DNA of 38,028 bases from Streptomyces sp. (GTDB taxonomy: Bacteria; Actinomycetota; Actinomycetes; Streptomycetales; Streptomycetaceae), in NCBI RefSeq assembly GCF_019510245.1, contig NZ_JAEKKT010000197.1, positions 1 through 38,028 on the forward strand, given 5' to 3'. Shown piece after piece: positions 17,161 through 24,611 of the stretch. Each line of letters begins with the position of its first letter. Position 1 is the stretch's first letter. The notes beneath the pieces are model-generated. The model saw only the letters and a list, made by a program, of their open reading frames with translations. It did no database searches and was not told the DNA's origin. A program made the position numbers and the translations under genes.

Positions 17161-18260
17161 CGGGTCGCAGGCGACGGGTGGCCTCTCGTGCGCGGTATGC
17201 CGTCGGCGTGCTGGTCGCCGGCCTGCTGACCGTGGCTTCGGCCGCGTGCACAGGAGAGGGGACAGCCACCACGGACAGCTTCACCGTCGGCCTGCTGCTG
17301 CCGAGCCGGGTGGTGCCACGCTGGGAGAACTCCGACAAGCCGATGATCGAGCAGCGGGTGAAACAGCTCTGCCCGCACTGCGAGGTCGTCTACGCCAACG
17401 CCGACGACGACTCGACCACCCAGCGGCAACAGATGATCGCCATGATCACCAAGGGGGTCAGGGTCCTCGTCCTCGGCGCCACCGACAACCGGGCGCTGCG
17501 CTCCACCGTCCAGGAGGCGCACAACGCGGGCGTGCCCGTCGTCGCCTACGACAGGCTCGCCGACGGCCCTGTCTCGGGCTACGTCAGCTTCGACGGCGTA
17601 GAGGTCGGCACGCTGCAGGGCCAGACCCTCCTGAAGGCCATGCCCGCCCCGGCCGAGGACAGGACCATCGTCATGCTGAGCGGCGACCCGACCAGCGCCA
17701 ACGCCCCGTTGTACAAGAGGGGGGCGCTGTCCGTCCTGCGGGGCAAGGTGAGGATCGGCCGCTCCTACGACATCCCGGGCTGGAGCACCGACAACGCCAA
17801 TGCCAGCATGACCGCCGCCATCTCGGCCCTGGGCCCGGGCCGGATCGACGGCGTCCTGGCCGCCAACGACGCCATCGCCGCGGGCGCCATCTCCGCGCTC
17901 AAGAGCGCCCATGTCCGGCGCCTTCCACCGGTCACCGGCCAGGACGCCGACTTCGAGGCGGTGCAGCGCATCGTCAGCGGCGACCAGACCATGACGGTGT
18001 ACAAGTCCTTCCGCGCCGAAGCCGAGGCCGCCGGTGCCATGGCTGTCGCTCTGGGCCGGGGCGAACAGCTGCACACCATCGCCACGACGACGACCGACAG
18101 CCCCACCACCCGCCGCATCCCGTCCGTGCTCCTGACGCCCGTGGCCGTGACGACCGCCAACATCCAGCAGACCCTCGTCAAGGACGGGATGTACACCATC
18201 GCCCAGATCTGCACACCCCCCCTGCGATCTGCTTGCGAGAAGGCAGGGCTGATTCCGTAG
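17157..18260 (+). CDS. XylF-like sugar-binding lipoprotein coupled to the phosphatase
   Basis: A 367-residue binding lipoprotein (lipobox ASAAC, Cys 31), clearly paralogous to the protein at 13227. Shared blocks include VAYDRLADGPVSGYVSFDGV, LSGDPTSANAPLYKRGALS, LPPVTGQDADFEAVQRI and the tail KDGMYTIAQIC. The CxxC pair (72, 75) and C-terminal pair (352, 360) are at matching places. Its ATG overlaps the phosphatase stop (ATGA, 17157-17160), so translation is coupled and the two products are probably made in fixed ratio. There is no transporter on this strand. I infer it either feeds the minus-strand ABC transporter or acts as the extracellular sensor whose signal reaches the phosphatase, though no linking membrane protein is encoded here. 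Confidence 0.92.
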   Translation: MTGRRRRVASRARYAVGVLVAGLLTVASAACTGEGTATTDSFTVGLLLPSRVVPRWENSDKPMIEQRVKQLCPHCEVVYANADDDSTTQRQQMIAMITKGVRVLVLGATDNRALRSTVQEAHNAGVPVVAYDRLADGPVSGYVSFDGVEVGTLQGQTLLKAMPAPAEDRTIVMLSGDPTSANAPLYKRGALSVLRGKVRIGRSYDIPGWSTDNANASMTAAISALGPGRIDGVLAANDAIAAGAISALKSAHVRRLPPVTGQDADFEAVQRIVSGDQTMTVYKSFRAEAEAAGAMAVALGRGEQLHTIATTTTDSPTTRRIPSVLLTPVAVTTANIQQTLVKDGMYTIAQICTPPLRSACEKAGLIP

Positions 18261-18293
18261 CCGGGCCGGGACCGGTGCGAGACCGAATGAGAA

Positions 18294-18326
18294 AAGGCCA
18301 GGTCAGACAAAGTCCAACCTGGCCTT
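18294..18326 (-). terminator. Rho-independent terminator of the tRNA-Thr remnant (also serves the binding-protein gene)
   Basis: AAGGCCAGGT at 18294-18303 pairs perfectly with ACCTGGCCTT at 18317-18326 across 13 bases. On the minus strand the stem is followed by TTTTC, a classical terminator, six bases past the tRNA 3' end. On the plus strand it can also stop transcription from the lipoprotein gene ending at 18260. Confidence 0.8.
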
Positions 18327-18332
18327 CCGGGG

Positions 18333-18374
18333 AGCCGCTTTCGGGATTCGAACCCGAGAGCTACGCATTACAAG
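18333..18374 (-). other. Attachment-site remnant: 3' half of tRNA-Thr(UGU)
   Basis: On the minus strand the 42 bases parse exactly as tRNA positions 32-73: anticodon loop CTTGTAA (anticodon TGT), 3' anticodon stem TGCGT, variable loop AGCTC, T arm TCGGG-TTCGAAT-CCCGA (five perfect pairs), 3' acceptor strand AAGCGGC and discriminator T. No CCA is encoded, as is common in streptomycetes. The sequence upstream (plus coordinates above 18374) cannot form the 5' anticodon stem, D arm or acceptor strand, so the gene is cut at the anticodon. Actinobacterial integrative elements use tRNA 3' halves, including tRNA-Thr, as attB. The surviving terminator marks the left side as original chromosome and the right side as the inserted DNA. 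Confidence 0.85.
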
Positions 18375-18793
18375 TTGTCCGTGGACACCGCGAATAGGGC
18401 ATCACGCCTGTTCGGGGCCACTACGGAACTTCAATGGACGGCAGTGGACCATGCCGGAGCGAGCACGATCTGAGACCGCAACTGAGTCCGGCAACGTGTC
18501 AGGGCGGCGCCGTCCACGGTGTGTCCTTCGCTGCGGGGACTCCGATTTCTGTTCCTGTCCAGAGCACGCAGGAACGCGAGCGCCTGGTAAGCGCCGCCGC
18601 GTCGTTCATGGACACCGAGTTGCACCCAACACGCTTTCCAACTGTCCGCGCGGGGGCTTTCGCAGACGTTCGCGGGGCAGGTCAGAAGACGTGTGCGTAC
18701 GGTGGTGAACAGTGGTGGCCGTGGGCGCACTGGACAAAGACCAGGACGACGAAGACCAGGACGACGAACGGCTCAGAACGCGGCGTTTCATGG
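18375..18793. other. Intergenic stretch at the left end of the accessory region
   Basis: About 420 bases just inside the att-site remnant. The short open frames on either strand show no domain and no good ribosome site. No integrase fragment is recognisable. Composition looks less GC-extreme than the genes to the left, in keeping with foreign DNA. Confidence 0.4.
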
Positions 18794-19066
18794 TCAGCCC
18801 CGCAGTGTTGGCGCACGCCAGGTCCGTGTAGCGTCACGAACTTCGGCGGCCCGACTGACGTTGTCTGGGACTTGACTCTCCTGGGATGCCCAAGCGAGAT
18901 CGATGTACATGAGCGCAGCGGTCGAGCTGTCGAGCTGACTTCCGTGACCTTCAACCCCCCAGCGGGCAAGGTGACGTGCCCCTTCGTCCAGGCCATCCTC
19001 GGGAGCAGTGGGAAAGATTTCGCGCAGGGCAGCGCGAGCGATCTCCACGGCGCTTCGTGTCTGCAT
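18794..19066 (-). CDS. Small hypothetical protein, second gene of a two-gene operon
   Basis: A 90-residue soluble protein. The first 45 residues (EIARAALREIFPTAPEDGLD, then EGARHLARWGVEGHGSQLD) look like a well-folded helical domain, followed by a hydrophobic patch TAALMYIDLAWAS. I know no function. It is supported as a gene by AGGAAGGA placed about nine bases before ATG 19066 and by starting 22 bases after the membrane-protein gene on the same strand. The C-terminal 30 residues (AAEVRDATRTWRAPTLRG) are low in character and may be read-through of an ancestral stop. Confidence 0.55.
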   Translation of the reverse strand: MQTRSAVEIARAALREIFPTAPEDGLDEGARHLARWGVEGHGSQLDSSTAALMYIDLAWASQESQVPDNVSRAAEVRDATRTWRAPTLRG

Positions 19067-19088
19067 CGTCAGAGTCCTTCCTGAGAGG

Positions 19089-19829
19089 TCACGGGTGGTT
19101 GGCGCGGGCGGTGCACACGAGGCACTTGTCCTGGTAGCCGGTCATCCACATCACCGCACGGGCGAAGCTCTCGGCGGATTCGAGTGCCTCGGTACGGTCC
19201 AGCTCAGCGAGTTCGACTGTGCAGAGCACGTCCCGAACCAGGATCTCCCAATGATCCTGGGCCTTCTTCCAGTCTCCCCGGTGGGCCCGCCTCACATAGC
19301 GGTCCAGGAACTCTTGGTCCCCTGCGCTCTTCAGGTGCAGTGACTCCAGAAAGGTGATCTTGCCCGGCAACTTGAGCCGGCGGCCGAGGCCTCGTTGTTG
19401 GAAGAGGTGATTGGTGGCGATCTCCTTGACGCGCTGCATCCGAGCAGCGATCACATGACCGGCCACTCCACCGATGAGGGCGGGTACCAGCAGCCAGCCG
19501 AGTATCGACGCGCCCCAGGATGATTCGTGCACTGGTGGGTCGATGAGCGTGAACGCTCTGTAGATGCCGCTCCAACCCTTTTCGGATCGGCTGGCGCCGA
19601 ACACCCAGACGAACCCGATGACCAGGGCGATCGGTATGCCCCAGTCGATGAACCACTGTGTGACGCCCGACAACGCCTTACGTGAGCGGAACGTACGTCG
19701 TATCCACACCGTCATGGACTGCCCACGCAGCGGCGGCAGGGATGGCGGTAGGGGCGGCTGAGCTGGTGGCGGCAACGGAGGCCCTCCAAGGAGGCGATAG
19801 GGCTCGGTCACCGCAAGTGACGCTTTCAT
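19089..19829 (-). CDS. Two-TM membrane protein, resembles DUF6313 proteins
   Basis: A 246-residue protein. The proline-rich N-terminus (PPLPPPAQPPLPPSLPPL, about 17-34) is followed by TM helix 1 (about 63-79, WGIPIALVIGFVWVFGA), an outside loop, TM helix 2 (about 107-128, ending LVPALIGGVAGHVIAA) and a cytosolic C-terminal domain of about 115 residues with WKKAQDHWEILVRDVL and a final CLVC motif that could bind metal. The pattern of a Pro-rich start, SGVxxWxxDxGxPIAL and GWLLVPxxIGGVAG is what I recall from streptomycete DUF6313 proteins of unknown role. The start is uncertain: ATG 19829 has only GGA near it, and an internal ATG at 19715 would drop the Pro-rich part. Confidence 0.65.
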   Translation of the reverse strand: MKASLAVTEPYRLLGGPPLPPPAQPPLPPSLPPLRGQSMTVWIRRTFRSRKALSGVTQWFIDWGIPIALVIGFVWVFGASRSEKGWSGIYRAFTLIDPPVHESSWGASILGWLLVPALIGGVAGHVIAARMQRVKEIATNHLFQQRGLGRRLKLPGKITFLESLHLKSAGDQEFLDRYVRRAHRGDWKKAQDHWEILVRDVLCTVELAELDRTEALESAESFARAVMWMTGYQDKCLVCTARANHP

Positions 19830-20211
19830 GCAGTCCGTGGTTGCAGCCTCTGATGGCGACTTGCAGCAACCTTGGGCTTCCTCCAGCTGGGGCGTGTAGC
19901 GAAAGCCTCCTCAGGGCCCTCACCAGCCACCGTCGATGGCTACCCGCGTCCGGTCGATAGGGCAGAGCAACCTACCGCGCAGCGGGTACCGACTACAACG
20001 GCTTTCAAGAGCGTCAAGAGCGCAGTATGAATGCCCTGATCACGGCCTATTTCTACTCCCTCATGGGTCCGCCTGGCCCACACATGGCCCACGGAACCCC
20101 GGCTCGGGGGTACTGGTAACGGGTTGATGGGGATCTCTGGAACCGGCCAGGGGTGCTCGTCGGTCCGGCCGACGCCTGCGGACTCGCCCGCACCCGCTTC
20201 GCCCCTGGACC
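19830..20211. other. Intergenic region
   Basis: About 380 bases with no convincing gene on either strand. It should carry the promoter of the membrane-protein operon (minus strand, near 19840-19900). Confidence 0.4.
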
Positions 20212-20265
20212 GAGCCAGGTCCGCAGGGTGCCGCGGTCCTCCTCGGCACCCTGCGGACCTGGCTC
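20212..20265. terminator. Perfect 22-bp hairpin downstream of the secreted-protein gene
   Basis: The arms at 20212-20233 and 20244-20265 pair perfectly over 22 bases (left arm begins GAGCCAGGTCCGCAGGGTGC) around a ten-base loop. It lies 69 bases past the stop of the minus-strand secreted-protein gene. There is no T-run, but long GC hairpins of this kind often end transcripts in streptomycetes. Equal strength on both strands would insulate the flanking genes. Confidence 0.6.
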
Positions 20266-20333
20266 ACCCTGCACGGGCAGCCCCGCACGGAATTCTGGTT
20301 CGCCCTGCAATGGCTCCCGGACGGGAGAAGTAG

Positions 20334-21959
20334 TCAGCGTACGTCGACGTAGTCGCCGGCGGACGTGCTGTTCAGGTACGCGCTGGTCGCCGTGTACGCG
20401 GCGCTCCAGGTGCCGTCCTGCTTCGCGGTGAAGGTGAGGGTGAACCTGCCGTCCTTGCCCGTGGTCACGGTCGCCATGCCGGTGCTGGTCTTGGCTCCGG
20501 CGACGCGGAAGCGGATGGTCACGTGCTGGCCGGACACGCCCGTCCACGTGGAGCCGTTCTGGCGCTGCAGGGTCCCCGTCACGGTCAGGGTCCGGCCCTT
20601 GCGCACCGGCTCCGGCGAGGCGTTGAAGCCGATGACGCGGGTGACCGCACGGGTCAGGTGCACGACGCCGGTCGTGGTGGCGGTGGCGTCCGCGTTGCCG
20701 GGGTAGTACAGGCGCAAGTAGCCGGTGGGCTTGTGCAGCGTCTGCCAGGCGTCGAAGGCGCCCGTCGCGTCGGGGGTCACCGTCGCCACCGTCGTCCAGC
20801 CGGTACGGCCGTCTGCCGACTGCTGGAGCTGGACGCCGCCGGTGGGCAGCGGGCCCGCCGAGGCGCTGAGGCGGCCCTTGACCCGGACCGCCCCGGCGCC
20901 GGTGAAGGTGTGGTCGGACCAGGCGAGGGTGGAGTGCGAGAGGGCGTGCAGTGTGGCCTGCGCGTTGCCGCCTTGGAGGAAGGCGAAGCCTCCGACGCCC
21001 GCCGTCCAGCTGGTGTCACCGGTCACCGTGGCGAGCGTCTCGCTGAACCGGCCTCCGGTGCCGAGCTCGTAGGCGTGGGTGCCGTTCGGGCCGGTCAGGA
21101 GCACCTCGGTGTCCGGGTCGGCGGCCGTCAGCGGCGTCCAGGTGTTCGTCGTCGGGCTCAGGTACTGCGCGGTGCCGCTGACCGTATAGGAGCCGCTGTA
21201 CACGGCGGTGCCGGCGGCCTTGTCGAAGACGATCCGGGTCGGGCTCATCGTCCTGGACACCAGTACGGGGTCCGTGCCGACCGTCTGCACGTCCTTCTGC
21301 ACCGCGTACACGTACACGTAACTGCGGACAGCGGCCGTGGCCCGGTAGCTTCCATCGGCCTGGACGTCGGCCGCGACCTCCCAGGTTCCCGATCCCCGCG
21401 TCCCGGTGAGGTAGACCCCGCTGTCGATCCAGCCGGGGGTGGTGACTCCGGTGGCCGGGTCGAACGTCGACACCTTTCCGGTGGCGGTCACCGTCTGGTG
21501 CTCGAAGTCCACCGTGGTGCGGTCCAGGGCGGAATCGGTGAAGACGGGCAGGTCTTCGTAGGCGACGACGCCCTGGCCGAGGTAGTCGGGGTGGTCACCG
21601 TCCGCGTCGGCGAGGTCGACGGTGGTGTCGTAGACGCCGTGGGTGCCCAGGGCCATCCGGTCGGAGCTGCGCCACGTGCCGTCTTCCGCGGTGCCGGAGA
21701 CGAGGGTGAACCCGGTGACGGTCGTCACCGGCCGGTCACCGGAGACGCGCAGGGTGAGCTGCGCGGTGATGGTGCCGGCGTCGATCGCGGTGTCGGACGT
21801 CGCGTGGAACTCCAGGTAGCCGGCGTCGTCCGGGTCACCTCCGACCGAGGAGACGACGGGCAGCACGGTGTCGGCGGTGTCGGCGAACGCGGGGCCGGCT
21901 GCCGGGATGCTCACCAGGGCGGCGATGAGCGAGAGCGGTGCGATGAGAGGCCGACGCAC
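20334..21959 (-). CDS. Secreted multi-domain beta-sandwich protein
   Basis: A 541-residue exported protein with a signal peptide (MRRPLIAPLSLIAALVSIPA, cleavage after AFA near residue 26) and no anchor. The body is built of Thr/Ser/Gly-rich beta-strand modules. The first 130 residues carry acidic motifs such as DLADADGDHPDYLGQG that could bind calcium. The last 200 hold two Ig-like or bacterial-adhesion-type repeats (VKGRLSASAGPLPTGGVQLQ and VTGTLQRQNGSTWTGVSGQH), the latter with 'GKDGRFTLTFTAKQDGTWSA'. No catalytic motif is visible. Likely a cell-surface or matrix protein. ATG 21959 has GGAG about eight bases upstream (CTGGAGCCCCCTGTGC region). A strong hairpin follows the stop. Confidence 0.8.
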   Translation of the reverse strand: MRRPLIAPLSLIAALVSIPAAGPAFADTADTVLPVVSSVGGDPDDAGYLEFHATSDTAIDAGTITAQLTLRVSGDRPVTTVTGFTLVSGTAEDGTWRSSDRMALGTHGVYDTTVDLADADGDHPDYLGQGVVAYEDLPVFTDSALDRTTVDFEHQTVTATGKVSTFDPATGVTTPGWIDSGVYLTGTRGSGTWEVAADVQADGSYRATAAVRSYVYVYAVQKDVQTVGTDPVLVSRTMSPTRIVFDKAAGTAVYSGSYTVSGTAQYLSPTTNTWTPLTAADPDTEVLLTGPNGTHAYELGTGGRFSETLATVTGDTSWTAGVGGFAFLQGGNAQATLHALSHSTLAWSDHTFTGAGAVRVKGRLSASAGPLPTGGVQLQQSADGRTGWTTVATVTPDATGAFDAWQTLHKPTGYLRLYYPGNADATATTTGVVHLTRAVTRVIGFNASPEPVRKGRTLTVTGTLQRQNGSTWTGVSGQHVTIRFRVAGAKTSTGMATVTTGKDGRFTLTFTAKQDGTWSAAYTATSAYLNSTSAGDYVDVR

Positions 21960-22029
21960 AGGGGGCTCCAGAGGAATCGTCGAGACTCGGAAACGTACAG
22001 GTCAACGGGCAAGGCAACGAACAAGCCAA

Positions 22030-22341
22030 AAAACAAGCCACCGAACAGGTGGCCGATCATCGCACGGGCACCGCAGGCTCTCGCGGGGGCCCAGGTCGTC
22101 GGGACGGCCGTCGACACGGCGACACTGGGGACCCTCGCCAAGCAGGACATGAAAACCCAGGTCGCCGACCGCGGCCACACCCTCACCTGGAAGCAGGAGC
22201 CCCGCCCCACCCTCAACCACGCCCTGGCCTTCGAGGGCACCTGCCGCAACTGCGGTGCCACCGTCACCGGCCTTGGGGACGTCCACCGGCCGCCCCGGCA
22301 TCGGCAAGTCCAGGCTCGCCGATGCCGTTTGCGGCTGGTGA
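22030..22341 (+). pseudogene. Frameshifted fragment of a small CxxC protein
   Basis: Plus-strand reading gives GHTLTWKQEPRPTLNHALAF then EGTCRNCGATVT near 22245-22265. After a one-base shift near 22275 it continues as TSTGRPGIGKSRLADAVCGW before a stop at 22339-22341. The CRNCGATV zinc-ribbon-like motif preceded by HTLTW is typical of small proteins on actinobacterial conjugative elements. No start codon with a ribosome site is evident. I call it a remnant with low confidence; it supports a mobile-element origin of this area. Confidence 0.3.
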
Positions 22342-22439
22342 CGATCCTGCTGGCTTATTCCGTGCCCGGCGGGGTTGGCGGCTCGTTGGTCGGGCAGCAG
22401 CGGCCGTCTTGCCGTTTCCGGTCGCGGGTGGGGTGTGGA

Positions 22440-22664
22440 ATGTCGATGCGGCCGAGGCCGTGGCCGACGGTGCCTGAGCTGACCGCGCAGGTGGCGCGGG
22501 CGGTGGCGGCACGGGGCCCGTATCCGTTGGCGATGCGGGTCCGTGACGAGCTGGGCGAGTTGTTCGCGGACGCTGAGTTCGCCGAGGCGTTCGGAGTCAG
22601 AGGGCGGCCGGGATATGTGACGCTATCCGGCGACCATGGCCGCGTGCCCGCGGCGGGCGCGTGA
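22440..22664 (+). pseudogene. N-terminal remnant of an IS1182-type transposase
   Basis: From ATG 22440 the frame encodes 74 residues: MSMRPRPWPTVPELTAQVAR, then PLAMRVRDELGELFADAEFA and EAFGVRGRPGY. This is the N-terminus of IS1182-family transposases as I know them (a W-P start, 'LAMRLRDELGELYADAEFA.AFGVRGRPG'). The homology stops after GRPGY and the frame ends at 22664, so more than 80 percent of the enzyme is missing. No terminal inverted repeats were seen. It marks a past insertion and deletion. Confidence 0.6.
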
Positions 22665-22874
22665 GGCGGAGAGGGACGACGCAACCGGCGCGGGGCGTGG
22701 ATTGTCCATCCCAGCTGCCGGTTAGCCACCGAGCCTGGAGCCCAAACGGTGGGGCAGGTCAACCTGTCACCCGATCGTGCGGCAGACCCGTTCCGCCACC
22801 CCCCGTCGAGGTGTCGCGCGATCGTCTGGCACGAGCAATTCGTGAACCGGAGTGCGCGCGCCGCGCCCGGTGCC
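22665..22874. other. Intergenic region with no recognised feature
   Basis: 210 bases between transposase remnant and the ohrR-like stop; nothing coherent was seen on either strand. Confidence 0.35.
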
Positions 22875-23333
22875 TCAGTCGTGGGTGACGTTCTCGGTGA
22901 GCAGGCGGAGCAAGTGCTTCGCGGTTGCGTCCTGCTCGGGGGTCAGACCCATGGCCTCGCCGATGGCCAGCGGGACGGCGCGAGCCTTCTCCTGAAGGTC
23001 CGAGCCGGCCGGGGTGAGGCGTACGGCGACGGAGCGTTCGTCCTCGGCGCGTCGTTCGCGGCGAAGCAGGCCGCCGGCCTCAAGACGCTTGAGGAGCGGC
23101 GAAAGGGTGCTGGATTCCAGCTGGAGCGCCGTGCCCAGCTCCCGTACGGAGACCGAGCCCTGCTCCCACAGCACCAGCATGACGAGGTACTGCGGGTAGG
23201 TCAGCCCCAGCTCGTCCAGCAGCGGACGGTAGCGGGACGTGACCGACCGCGAGGCCGCGTACAGGGCGAAGCAGAGCTGGTCCTGAAGCAGCAGCGAACC
23301 CACTGCGGCGTCGTCGCGCGCGTTCTGGCCCAT
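22875..23333 (-). CDS. OhrR-type MarR-family organic-peroxide sensor
   Basis: A 152-residue winged-helix repressor. The N-terminal signature LLLQDQLCFALYAASR places the peroxidatic cysteine (Cys 21) and the following SRYRPLLDELGLTYPQYL places the two tyrosines that hold the cysteine in OhrR proteins. The DNA-binding helix region is VRELGTALQLESSTLSPLLK with the wing RRAEDERSVAVRLT. There is no second cysteine, so it is the one-Cys class that needs a small thiol to complete its switch. ATG 23333 is the natural start; the upstream extension to 23393 has no ribosome site. It is divergent from two alpha/beta hydrolase genes with a 26-bp near-palindrome between them; no ohr peroxidase gene is adjacent, which is unusual. 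Confidence 0.9.
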   Translation of the reverse strand: MGQNARDDAAVGSLLLQDQLCFALYAASRSVTSRYRPLLDELGLTYPQYLVMLVLWEQGSVSVRELGTALQLESSTLSPLLKRLEAGGLLRRERRAEDERSVAVRLTPAGSDLQEKARAVPLAIGEAMGLTPEQDATAKHLLRLLTENVTHD

Positions 23334-23415
23334 GAGCGCCGTCCTTACGTCCTTACCTCTGATGATCGGCCAGGTACATCCTACCCATTCCAAGCGCCCG
23401 CGACCATGTCATGCT

Positions 23416-23441
23416 CGATTTAGTTGTGCACGACTGAATCG
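23416..23441. promoter_or_regulatory. 26-bp near-palindromic operator between ohrR-like and hydrolase genes
   Basis: CGATTTAGTTGTGCACGACT followed by GAATCG reads almost identically on the other strand, with 22 of 26 positions symmetric around TGTGCACG. AT content is high for this genome. Placement 82 bases before the OhrR-like start and 87 before the hydrolase ATG makes it the likely binding site for the MarR/OhrR dimer controlling both directions. Confidence 0.7.
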
Positions 23442-23527
23442 GGCGCTACGGTGCTCTCGTGACCGCCGAACGGCCGGACACATCACTCGCCGAGGCTGCC
23501 GCCCCGGCATCAGCCCAAGGAGTCCCC

Positions 23528-24493
23528 ATGCCCGAGAACATCACCGGCCCCGTGCTGGAACCGGCCGCCGCCGCGTTCGCCGAGGCCACCGCCAACCCGC
23601 CGTATCTGTTCGACCTCGGTCCGGTCGAGGGCCGCAAGGCGGTCGATGAGGTCCAGTCCGGCGACATCGCCAAGCCCGAGATCGCTGAGGAGTGGGTGAC
23701 CGTGCAGGGCGGGCCCACCGGCACCGTCCGGGCGCGCATCGTCCGTCCCGTCGGTGCCGCCGGCCCGCTGCCCGTTGTCCTCTACATCCACGGTGCGGGC
23801 TGGGTCTTCGGCAACGCCCACACCCACGACCGCCTGGTGCGCGAACTCGCCGTCGGCGCGAACGCCGCGGTCGTCTTCCCCGAGTACGACCTCTCCCCCG
23901 AGGCCCGCTACCCCGTCGCGATCGAGCAGAACTACGCCGTCGCCCGCTGGGTCGTGGAGCAGGGTTCGGCGAAGGGCCTGGACGCCGGCCGGATCGCGGT
24001 GGCCGGGGACTCGGTGGGCGGCAACATGGCCGCCGCGCTGACCCTGATGGCCAAGCAGCGCGGTGACGTTCCCCTGGTGCAGCAGGTGCTGTTCTACCCG
24101 GTCACCGACGCGAACTTCGACACCGCCTCCTACCACCAGTTCGCGACCGGCTACTTCCTGCGCCGGGACGCCATGCAGTGGTTCTGGGACCAGTACACGA
24201 CCGACGCGGCCGAACGCGCCCAGATCACCGCCTCCCCGCTGCGCGCCACGACCGAGCAGCTCACCGGTCTGCCCCCGGCCCTGGTCATCACCGGCGAGGC
24301 CGACGTGCTGCGCGACGAGGGCGAGGCATACGCGGGCAAGCTCCGCCAGGCCGGTGTCCCCGTCACGGCCGTCCGCTACCAGGGCGTCATCCACGACTTC
24401 GTCATGCTCAACGCCCTGCGCGAGACCCACGCCGCCGAAGCCGCCATCAACCAGGCCATCGACACACTGCGCACCGCACTCGGCACCGCCTGA
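23528..24493 (+). CDS. Alpha/beta hydrolase (HSL/esterase family), cytosolic
   Basis: A 321-residue hydrolase of the hormone-sensitive-lipase group (alpha/beta hydrolase fold-3). The oxyanion motif is HGAGW near residue 88, where HGGGW is usual. The nucleophile Ser is in GDSVGGN near 162, the catalytic Asp in EADVLRDEG near 257, and the His in VIHDF near 287. There is no signal peptide, so it acts in the cytosol, probably on short acyl esters or acetylated small molecules. ATG 23528 is preferred over the GTG at 23459 because AAGGAG lies five bases before it. It heads a tandem pair with the secreted paralogue and is divergent from the OhrR-type gene, implying peroxide-responsive expression. 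Confidence 0.92.
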   Translation: MPENITGPVLEPAAAAFAEATANPPYLFDLGPVEGRKAVDEVQSGDIAKPEIAEEWVTVQGGPTGTVRARIVRPVGAAGPLPVVLYIHGAGWVFGNAHTHDRLVRELAVGANAAVVFPEYDLSPEARYPVAIEQNYAVARWVVEQGSAKGLDAGRIAVAGDSVGGNMAAALTLMAKQRGDVPLVQQVLFYPVTDANFDTASYHQFATGYFLRRDAMQWFWDQYTTDAAERAQITASPLRATTEQLTGLPPALVITGEADVLRDEGEAYAGKLRQAGVPVTAVRYQGVIHDFVMLNALRETHAAEAAINQAIDTLRTALGTA

Positions 24494-24611
24494 GCGCGCT
24501 CAGCCACATCCGGCGCCCGTAACACCCCCGCACTACACCCGGCCGGACCGCCCGGGTCCCGCCTCCGTACCCGCGTGGCGTGCGCCCTGCGCCGCGCACC
24601 AGGAGTTCCCC

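Noticed and set aside
18333..18410. A complete tRNA-Thr gene
   Set aside because: Only positions 32-73 can be fitted; the upstream bases cannot pair to make the anticodon 5' stem or acceptor stem.
20124..20333. Small plus-strand ORF including VLLGTLRTWLTLHG
   Set aside because: It runs through the 22-bp hairpin and only faintly resembles a PucR-type C-terminus; too little to call.
20523..22664. A 713-codon open frame on the plus strand opposite the secreted-protein gene
   Set aside because: Its sequence is low-complexity Gly/Arg/Val-rich and antisense to a protein with a clean signal peptide and modular beta-structure. Only its tail (22440-22664) resembles a protein, an IS1182-type transposase start.
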